A model generated the notes under the pieces. The model did not search any database and was not told where the DNA came from. It worked only from the letters and a program-made list of their open reading frames with translations. From the NCBI GenBank assembly GCA_016714225.1, contig JADJNS010000018.1, forward strand, positions 186,001-250,000: a stretch of 64,000 bases of DNA, written 5' to 3'. Below are positions 54,401 to 62,426 of this stretch, piece after piece (the stretch's first letter is position 1; the number at the start of each line of letters is the position of its first letter). The position numbers and the translations under genes are program-made. This DNA comes from Archangiaceae bacterium (GTDB taxonomy: Bacteria; Myxococcota; Myxococcia; Myxococcales; Myxococcaceae).

Positions 54401-57181
54401 CTACAGCTGCGAAGCTCTCAGCCGCGAATCGAGCGGGTGACCTTGGGCATGCGGCTGGTGCGCGGGAGCACCGGCCCGGGAGCCTGCCCGTCTGCGGGAC
54501 GACCGGGGCCTGTTCGGTAGAGGCGGGGCCTCTTCGGTGGCGGCGATGGGCGTCGGCGACGGGGTGGAGACCGGATCGAGGGTGGGCACGCCGGGAGTGG
54601 GGAGGGTGTCGTCGGGCGCGCCGCTCTCGTCAGGCGTGGGGATGGTGTCGTCAGGCGGGCTGCCGTCGGCGACCGGCGGCACCGGCTCGTCAGGCAGGGT
54701 GGTGCCGGGGTCGGTGGTGGGGTTGGCCTTGGTCTCGAGGCCCAGCTGCTTGAACAGGTCTTGCCAGCCGTTGATGGGGCCGTTCTTGCCCGAGAGCACG
54801 CCCTTGGGCGAGGCGGTGATGCCGGTGGCCTTCATCTTGGTGCCGAGAAACGCGGCCACCACGCCCTTGGTCGCCTTGCCGCCGTGCTCCTTCACGAACT
54901 TCTGGAACTCGGGGTTGCTCTGCAGCGCGCCGGCGATCGACTGGTAGCTCTCGTTGAACATCTGCAGCAGCGCCCAGATCATCGGCTGACCGAACTCGTT
55001 GAAGCCCATCGATTCGAGCAGCTGGGTGAGGTTCTGCAGCTGCGGAGAGCTCGGCACCTGCGACTCGGGGTCTTGAGGCGGCGGGTCTTTGACCGGGTCG
55101 GCCTGGTCGGCGCCGCCGGTGTCGTCGGTGCGGGTGGTGCTGCCGCCACCGCCACCGCCACCGCCGACGTCGCTGGTCGAGCCTGCGCCCGAGCCAGAGC
55201 CGGTCGAGGCCGAGCTGCTGGTGTCGGTCGGCGGCGCGAAGATCGCCATCGCGCGGTCGTAGTACTGCTGGCCGACCTGGTTGCCGCCCCAAGCGTTGGT
55301 GTTGCCACCGAGGAACTTCATGGCGCGCGCGCGGAGGTCGCCGTGCGTCATGCTGTCGACGACTCCGGCCGCCGAAGTGCCGTTCGAGTCCATGCTGGTG
55401 GTGGCGTCGGGGTTGCCGCCCAGCACGGTCGCGTAGAGGTGCATCTGGGTCTGGCGCTCGTCGCCGCCGTACTTCGAGGCGTCGAAGCCGCGCGACTTGA
55501 AGTACGCCACCACCTTGGGCATCTGGGTGGCGAAGGTGTTGTCGCGGTTCGGGTCGAGGTTGACCTCGTCGCGCGCTCCCTTACCGAACTGAATCAGGCC
55601 GAAGTACTGACCGCCGTCTCCGCCCCAGATCTTGGGGTCGAAGCCCGACTCGAGCGCCATCACCGAAGCCAGCACCTCGGGCTTCACGCCGATCTGCTTG
55701 GCGCCCCAGCGCATCCAGTCTTGGTCGGACTGCGGCTGGGCCGGGTCAGAGGTCTTGTCGACCGCCGAGACGTCGATGCCTAGCGTCTTCGCAAGGTCGT
55801 TGAGCTTGCCGGCTTTGGCGAGCTTCCCGAGGCTGGGGTCGTCTTTCCACTTCTGGGCATCGTCGACTGCGACCTGGTACGCGTCACCCGAGGTGAAGCC
55901 CTTGGTCTGCTGGGCGACCATCGCGATGTACGCCGACGCTTCTTCAGGGTCGGTGATCTTCGCCGCCTCGAGCGCGCGCGCCAGCACCGGCGCCGCGTCT
56001 TTGGCGGTCTTGCCGTCGATCTCGGGGATGATCTTCTTCAGCGCCTTGGCGTCGAGCTTGGCCGACGGGCTGGTGTCGGTGATGCCCTTGGCCGACATCG
56101 CCGGCGCGGCGTCGAGCTGCGCCTGCGAGACGTTGGGGCGCAGCACGATCGAGTCGCTGCGGTTGAGGTACTGCATCGCGTCTTGGCCGGCGGTGACCTC
56201 ATCGGCGAAGTTGGGGTCGTTGAGGTTGGCGGGGCCCGGGTTGCCGCTCATGTTGTTGGTGCGGGCACCGACGCACTTGCCGTCGCCGGTGTACATCACC
56301 ACGTGACCGCTCATCAGAATGAGGTTATCCGGCTGCATCTTCTTCAGGTTCGGCTCGATGGTCTGGGCCCAATTGTTGTGGGTGTCCCACATGCCGCTGG
56401 TGGCCATCGGGTAGTCCGAGCCGTTGAGCTTGAGTCCGGCGGCCTCCCAGGCGTTGCTGACCAGGCTCGAGCAATCGAAGAAGCGCTTGCCGCCCGCCTT
56501 GCCGTTGTCGCGGAGGTTCTGGCTGTAGCCGACGTTGGGGTCATTGGCCTGCGCGATGGCCCACTGCGCGACCATCGCGCGCATCTCTTCGGCGGTCTGC
56601 GGCTTGTGCGGCGCGTTGGGGTCGGCTTTCTGCGGCGACATCTCATCGAGCGCCGCCATCGCGCCCTGCTTGTCGGTGATGCCGTCGTAGTCGCCCAGCG
56701 GGCTGGCGTCGGTCGGCGACGCCAGGGCGGCCGCGCCGTCTTTGAGGCTCAGCCGGGTGCTGAGGTCGCCGTCGAGCGCGGTCGAAAACTCGGGGTCCTG
56801 ATTGACGTCGAGCGTCGCACCGGCCCGGGAGATCCAATCGACGAGCTCGGGGCTCTTGGCGATGATGGCGTGAGGGTCGGCGCTGGGGTCTTTGGTGGTG
56901 ATGGCCTTGGCGACCTTGGTGTAGGCCTGGGTCTCGCCCGCGCTCAGGTCGGTGCCCTCCGTGGGCGGCTTGAGCTGCACCGGCGGCTTTCCGGTGTTCC
57001 CGAACAGGGTGTGGAAGATGGGAACCGTCTTCTCGAGCTTCTTGAGCTGCTTCGCCGCCTCGGCGGCCGCCTTGGCGGCCTCTTCCGCGCGGCGGGCTGC
57101 TTCTTCAATCGCCTTGCGGCGGGCCTCAGCGAGGGCAGCAGCACGGGCAGCGGCGTTGGGGTCGTAGTCGGGGATGCTCAT
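54401..57181 (-). CDS. Multi-domain peptidoglycan hydrolase A: NlpC/P60-like plus lysozyme-like
   Basis: This ~926-residue protein starts at ATG 57181 with no signal peptide. Order: Ala/Glu/Arg coil (9-50); N-module AYTKVAKAITTKDPSADPHA and IIAKSPELVDWI (~85-118); NlpC/P60-like domain with FFDCSSLVSNAW (Cys 237) and SGHVVMY (His 293); M-module LDAKALKKIIPEIDGKTAKD (~376-475); lysozyme/SLT-like domain with MALESGFDP (Glu 511) and QYFGLIQFG; Gly/Ser linker (~660-700); C-module ending NGPINGWQDLFKQLGL (~710-815). Modules are shared with the gene at 57349-60484. The Arg-rich last ~40 residues are suspect: an alternative frame ends at 54418. It probably cuts peptide and glycan bonds of foreign or own cell wall. 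Confidence 0.8.
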   Translation of the reverse strand: MSIPDYDPNAAARAAALAEARRKAIEEAARRAEEAAKAAAEAAKQLKKLEKTVPIFHTLFGNTGKPPVQLKPPTEGTDLSAGETQAYTKVAKAITTKDPSADPHAIIAKSPELVDWISRAGATLDVNQDPEFSTALDGDLSTRLSLKDGAAALASPTDASPLGDYDGITDKQGAMAALDEMSPQKADPNAPHKPQTAEEMRAMVAQWAIAQANDPNVGYSQNLRDNGKAGGKRFFDCSSLVSNAWEAAGLKLNGSDYPMATSGMWDTHNNWAQTIEPNLKKMQPDNLILMSGHVVMYTGDGKCVGARTNNMSGNPGPANLNDPNFADEVTAGQDAMQYLNRSDSIVLRPNVSQAQLDAAPAMSAKGITDTSPSAKLDAKALKKIIPEIDGKTAKDAAPVLARALEAAKITDPEEASAYIAMVAQQTKGFTSGDAYQVAVDDAQKWKDDPSLGKLAKAGKLNDLAKTLGIDVSAVDKTSDPAQPQSDQDWMRWGAKQIGVKPEVLASVMALESGFDPKIWGGDGGQYFGLIQFGKGARDEVNLDPNRDNTFATQMPKVVAYFKSRGFDASKYGGDERQTQMHLYATVLGGNPDATTSMDSNGTSAAGVVDSMTHGDLRARAMKFLGGNTNAWGGNQVGQQYYDRAMAIFAPPTDTSSSASTGSGSGAGSTSDVGGGGGGGGSTTRTDDTGGADQADPVKDPPPQDPESQVPSSPQLQNLTQLLESMGFNEFGQPMIWALLQMFNESYQSIAGALQSNPEFQKFVKEHGGKATKGVVAAFLGTKMKATGITASPKGVLSGKNGPINGWQDLFKQLGLETKANPTTDPGTTLPDEPVPPVADGSPPDDTIPTPDESGAPDDTLPTPGVPTLDPVSTPSPTPIAATEEAPPLPNRPRSSRRRAGSRAGAPAHQPHAQGHPLDSRLRASQL

Positions 57182-57348
57182 GGCTGAAGGTTTGTCCTCC
57201 CAGGTCTTGAGAAAGTTTCCCAACACCTGAGACTTACGCGTGAAATCCCGCTGGCAAACCCAATGTTGGCCGGGGGTTACGCGACTTTCGACCCCCGGGT
57301 CGTCCCCGGTCAAGCCACGCGAAACCCACCTTCAACCGACCCGTCAAT
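57182..57348 (-). promoter_or_regulatory. Promoter region of hydrolase A with TTACGCG repeats
   Basis: This gap of 167 bases between the two hydrolase genes contains TTACGCG twice (57234-57240 and 57277-57283, plus strand). The same heptamer lies upstream of hydrolase B at 60552-60558. Each leader also has a TGAGAA(A)GTTTC segment (57209-57219 here). This suggests each gene has its own promoter and a common regulator or sigma factor. Confidence 0.45.
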
Positions 57349-60300
57349 TCACCCCCGAATGGCAGGCGGAATGACACTTTGCGCAGGCACCACCGCCATC
57401 GCGGCGGGCGCCAGCTCGGCGGCCGGGTCGGCGGGCTCCATGGGCTCTGCGTCGGTCTGGGCCGGCGCGGGCGGGCCGACCCGGCTGGGATCAGCCGACA
57501 GGTCTTCCACCGCGGGCAGCTGCGCCACCCGGTCGTCGGGGCTGGTGCCCCCCTTGGCGGCCTTGAGGCCGAGGGCCTTCGACACGTCTTGCCAGCCGTT
57601 GAGCGGCTTGCCGTCGGGGCCGGTCAGCACGCCGTTCTTCTGCGCCTTGATGCCCTTGCCCTTCATCTTCTTGGAGAGGAACGCGGCCACCATCGCCTTG
57701 GGCACCGGCTTGCCGGGGCGCCAGTTCTTCATGCCCGGCTGGCTCTTCACGAACGCGGCGAAGTCGGGGTCGCTCGACAGCGAGCTGATGATGTCGCCGT
57801 AGCTGTCGCTCAGCATCTGCAAGATGCCCCACAGCAGCTGCTCGTCGATGTCGTAGCCGAGCGCCTTGGTCTGCCGCTGCATCGCCGCGAGCTCGGGCGT
57901 CTGCGGCACCGAGCCGTCGTTGGCCGGCTGGGTCGGGGCGGGCGCCGGCGCGCTGGCGGTGGTGCCGCCACTGCTGCTGGTCGCGCCGCCGCTCGAGACG
58001 GCTCCGCTGCTCGAGCCGCCGCCCGAAGCCGACGGCGACGCCGCGTCTTTCGGAGCGTTGGCGCCGAACACCTCGAGCGCCTTGGCGTAGAACTTTTCGC
58101 CGTACTGCGGCGGGCCGAGGCCGTCGCCGTTCTTGGTGAGCTCCTGGTAGTTGGCGGTGACGCCCTGGTACCAGTTGGGGTCGGTGGCCCAGACCTGGCC
58201 GCGCGGGCCGCTGGTGTCGCCGTTGGTGTAGCCGTTGACGGCGGCGATCTGTGTGGCCATCGGGTCTGAGGGGCTGGCGCCGTTCGCCTTGCGCAGGCGA
58301 TCGAACGTCTCGGCGCCCTTGATGATCTGCGCGCTCAGGCCGTTCATGCCGTAGTCGCCGTCGGGGTTCGAGTCGTAGGCCGAGACGCCCAGCATCTTCT
58401 CCACACCCACGCCGGCGGTGCCGAACTGGGTCTCCTGCTTGGCGATGGCCATGAAGAGGAACGGGTCCATCTGGTGTTTCTGGCCTTCCTCGCACGCAGA
58501 GCTGCCCGAGCGTCACCAGCTGCCCCGCCTCGTTCTTCACCTTGTGGCTGGCGGCCTCGGGGTTGGCAGCGGCGAAGATTTGATCGATGCGGTCGGCGAC
58601 GCGCTGATCTTTGTCGCCCGCGTCGAGCTGCGCCTTGCTCACCTGAATGCCGAGGCCCTTCGCCACCGCGTTCAGGTCGCCCTTGCGCGCGGCCTTGCCG
58701 ATCGAGGGGTCGGCCTTCCACTTCGTCGCGGTGTCGACCACCGTCTGGTACGCGTCGGGCGTGCTGAGCTGCTTCGTCTGCTGGCCCACCATGGCGACGA
58801 ACGCGGCGCTCTCTTTGGGGTCGTTGATGCCCGCGGCGGCGATGGCCTGCGCCACCACCGGCGAAGCCTCTTTCGCCGTCTTGCCGTCGACCTTCGGCAT
58901 CACCTTCTTCAGCGCCGCGGCGTCGAGCAGGCCCGCCGGAGTGGCGCCCGGGTCGCTCGAGCCGCCGGTGACGCCCTTCTGGTAGAACTTCAGCGGGTCG
59001 ATGGCGTTGGCCTGGTTGTAGCCGCCGCTCTCGGTCTTCCAGATCTCCATGTGGCAGTGCGAAGAGCTCGGCGAGTCGGCCCAGCTCGTCACCTTGCCCA
59101 GCTCGGTGCCGGCCTTGACCTTCTGACCCACGCTCACCCCCGAGGGGTCGAGGTGGCGGAACACGAAGAGCTTGCCCGAGTCGTCTTTCACCTTCACCAC
59201 GCCGCCGAAGACCTGGCCGCTGTTGCCCTTCGACGCGGTGACCTCGGTGACGGTGCCGTTCACCGGCGCCTTCACCGGCGTGCCGCCCTTGGCGAACCAG
59301 TCGAGCGCGCCGTGTACCGTGCCGCCGTTGATGCCCGGCATGCCCTCGGGGCCGTCGGGGTTGTCGAACTCCGAGCTCTTCGGCATCGGAGTGTCGAGCG
59401 GCTTGATGAGCTTGTCCGAGCCGCCGGCGTTCGTCTCGCCGGTGGTGGCGGTGACCCGGGTCGCAGCCGGGCCGCTGCCGCCCTCGAGGAAGTCGAGGTG
59501 AATGTGGTCGGACTCGCTGTTGCGGGTGCCGCCGTACCGGTTGGCGATCTGCTCGATCTGCCCCGCGTCGCCGCTGTTGAGGTCGAGGTCGACCGCGTGG
59601 CCGCTGTAGTGGTTCGAGCCCGACGAGTGGTTGCCGCCGGTGAGCGCGTTGATCTGAATCGGGCCGGCCTTCGACATCGCCACCAGCGCCTGCATCATCT
59701 TCAGGTTCGGCGCGACACCGGTGTGCTCGGCGTTGTCGGCGAGCACCAGCGACTTCTCGCCGTCGGCGAGGCGCTGCAGGTTCTTGCGGTCCGAGCCGGT
59801 CGACAGGTCGTCCCAGAACTTCACGTTGGGCGAGGCGAGCAGCGCCTTGGCGCAGCCCTGCACCGTGTCGGTGCCGGTCGCGCCGTCGCTGAACTTCACC
59901 TTGGCCTTCGGAGACAGCGCGGTGAGCGCGGCCTTGGCGCTTTCGGCGTCGGTGACGGCAGTGGGCGCGGTGATGGCTCCGCTGTCGGCCCCCGCAACGG
60001 CGGCGAGCCGGGCGGCGCCGTTCTGCACGGTGAGCCGCGAGTCGAGCTCGGCGGCGAGCTGCTGATTCACGTCGGTCTGCGCGGTGGGCAGGGTCTGGTC
60101 GAGGCGCGCCGACGACGACTGAATCCACGAGACGAGCTCGGGGCTCTTGGCGATGACCTGGTGCGGGTTGGCGGCCGGGTCTTTGGCGGTGACGGCCTTG
60201 GCCGCCGAGACGTAGGCGCGGGTCTCGTTGGGCGACAGCGGCGCGGTCGGCGGCGGGTTCAGGTCGACCTTGGGCTTCTGCGCCAGCTGGAAGACGTTCT

Positions 60301-60484
60301 TCTGGTTGAAGAGCGAGGGCGGCTTGAGCGGCGCCGGCGGGGGCTTCTGCTCAGCCTGCTTGCGCGCCTCTTCGGCGCGCCGCGCCGCCTCGCGGGCCGC
60401 CTCTTCGATGCGACGGCGGGCTTCGGCTGCGGCGCGGGCTGCGGCTGCGGCGGCTGCTGCTGCGGAGGCGGAATCGGTAGCCAT
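57349..60484 (-). CDS. Multi-domain peptidoglycan hydrolase B: M15-like, M23 and lysozyme-like; one frameshift
   Basis: The start is ATG 60484 with a strong GAGAGGAG site and no signal peptide. Order: Ala/Arg coil (1-47); N-module ETRAYVSAAKAVTAKDPAAN and IAKSPELVSWI (~87-121); M15-type peptidase NHYSGHAVDLD (His 292/296, Asp 299) and DHIHLDF (His 327/329); M23 domain HGALDWF (His 391, Asp 395) and SSHCHMEIW (His 476/478); M-module LDAAALKKVMPKVDGKTAKE (~520-620). Near 58490-58502 one extra base shifts the frame. Then come a lysozyme-like domain (DPFLFMAIAKQETQFG), a Ser/Gly linker and a C-module (NGWQDVSKALGL). The corrected length is ~1044 residues. Catalytic residues of both peptidases are present. 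Confidence 0.8.
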
Positions 60485-60689
60485 GCCTCATTCTCCTCTC
60501 GACCGCTGAGAAGTTTCGGCTAAGCGCTGGAAATTACATGTATATTTCTGTTTACGCGAGAACTGGAGGTTTCACTTCACGCGCGCCCCGAGTCGAGCGC
60601 GAACGCGCGCTTGGGTGCGCGGGGCGCCGGCATGACGCGAACAGTCCACTCGGGTGGACGGGAGTACACCGTGCGACCGGCGAGGTGAA
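60485..60689. promoter_or_regulatory. AT-rich promoter region of hydrolase B
   Basis: This is the 205-base gap between the hydrolase B start and the end of the lipoprotein gene at 60690. 60528-60560 is strikingly AT-rich for this genome (GAAATTACATGTATATTTCT) and includes TTACGCG at 60552-60558. The leader shares TGAGAAGTTTC with hydrolase A. No gene is supported in it. Confidence 0.5.
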
Positions 60690-62245
60690 TCAGTCGCGGA
60701 CGCAGGCGGGCGCCGCGTTCACCACCGCGTCGCAGGGGTGCCAGAGGCGGCCGAGCTGGTTGGGCGAGAGCACGCTGGTGGGCTGCTGGCCCGAGGCCAC
60801 CGAGCCACACGAGTCGACGGCGTTGAAGCCCACGCTGCTGCACGAGGGAATCGAGCCGGTGGTGGGGTGGTACGGGTTGACGCGCGCGACGGTGGCCGAG
60901 GGGGTGAAAGTGAGCAGCTCGGGGGCCGAGATGTTGCCGGGAGAAATCTGCAGCTCGGACATGCCGCCGCCGGTGTTGTTGAACCAGCCGCTGCAGAGGT
61001 TGGGGCCCTGCATCGAGAGGCGGGAGATTTTGAGCCCGTAGAGCCCGTTCGACTCGGCGCCCAGCGGCGCGGCACAGGCGGGCGCGTACTGCCGGTTGCG
61101 AATCGCCACGTAGACCCCGCGTGGGGGGATGACGTCGGCGCTGCCGAAGTTCATCCACCGGTAGCTGGCGGTCGAGGCGTTCGAGTTGCGGTAGGCGAAG
61201 TGGTACCCGTCGAGGGTCACCGGGCAGTTCGAGAGGTTGGTGATCTCGACCGCCTCGCCGGCCTGGCAGGTGTCCATCGTGGCGCAGTCGGGAGACGGGC
61301 AGGCGCCCTCGCCGTTGGTGACGTACTCGCTCAACACCACGTTGGTCGAGCTGGGGGCGACCGGGCTCTGGCACACCGAGACCACCATCACGTCGAGCGG
61401 GGTGAGCGTGGAGCAGCAGGTGCCGTCGCTGGTGGCGCAGGCGCGCAGGCCCAGCGAGACCTTCTGCCCGGGCGGCGCGAGGCCGGTGGTGATGCGGGCG
61501 GCGGGGCGCAGGTGGTTGTGGCCTTCGCTCGCGGTGCCGAGCAGCATGCCGCTCGAGTCGAGCAGCTGGTACTCGAAGCCCTGGGGCACCGGAGCGAACT
61601 GCACGATGGGCCGGCCGTCCCAGCTGGTCTGGCAGGCGGTGCTGGCCGGCGGCGCGGGGGTTGGTGCAGGTCTGCAGGGTGTCGACGGTGGTGGTGCAGC
61701 AGACGGGGCTCTCGCCGACGGTGCACATCTTCAAGGTGAAGGTGCCCATCACGTCGGGGGTGAAGCGGGTGGTGGCGAGGTAGTTGGGCGCGGGCATCGC
61801 GGTCGAGCCGGCCGGCGCTTCGGTGACCGACCACACGACTGAAACGGGCCCGGTGGGGCCGACGGCGCTGCCGCTCAAGGTGACGGGAACGCCGACCGGG
61901 CTGTGCACGCTGGCGGGGCACATCAGCTTCGCGTCACAGACGCCGTCTTCGTCGACGGTGCCGTCGCAGTCGTCGTCGAGCTGGTTGCACTTCTCGGGGG
62001 CCGATGGGCCCGGGGTGCACGAGGTCTGCTCGACGCCGGCGGTGCAGGCGGGCACCGCCTGGGTGCAGATGCCCAGGCCGCAGGTCAGCTCGGGGAGGTC
62101 GTCGACCTCGCCGTTGCAGTCGTTGTCGAGGCCGTCGCAGACCTCGGGGGCAGCCCGCGTCGGGGCGGCTGATGAGGTGATTGCCGCGGCAGTCACAGGC
62201 GGTGACGGTGAAGGAGGCGATGATGACGGCGGTGATTCGATGCAC
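60690..62245 (-). CDS. MopE-like Cys-rich lipoprotein with lamin-tail-like domain; two frameshifts
   Basis: GTG 62245, after GAGGTGG, gives a lipoprotein signal (HRITAVIIASFTVTAC). Two runs of five G (62146-62150 and 61656-61660, plus strand) each carry one base too many. With both corrected the protein is ~517 residues: MopE-type repeats PEVCDGLDNDCNGEVDDL and EKCNQLDDDCDGTVDEDGVC, an Ig-like domain (VVWSVTEAPAGSTAM), a beta domain (FEYQLLDSSGMLLGTASEG), and a C-terminal lamin-tail-like domain (NVVLSEYVTNGEGACPSPDC, EAVEITNLSNCPVTLDGYHF). It is a probable outer-surface protein, perhaps metal-binding. It is on the same strand as hydrolase B and upstream of it. Confidence 0.65.
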
Positions 62246-62426
62246 GGCCCACCTCGGTTTCGAAGGGGCCGGCTGTAGCACTGGTGGTCGGCGCAAGGGG
62301 AGGGGGGGCCTGGGTGCTGTCACCGGTACGGTCGTTTTCGGCGGTGGGCTCGGCGGCAGGGGTGGCTTCGAGAAAGGACGTGGACGGCGCCGACTGCGCC
62401 GGCAGAGCCCAACCGAGCTCAGCCGC

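Noticed and set aside
54401..60484. Prophage lysis module
   Set aside because: There are no holin, capsid, tail, terminase or integrase genes nearby, and the paralogous long multi-domain layout is not a typical endolysin.
58418..60523. A 701-residue rightward frame opposite hydrolase B
   Set aside because: It is antisense to conserved catalytic domains, with low-complexity Arg/Val/Gly composition.
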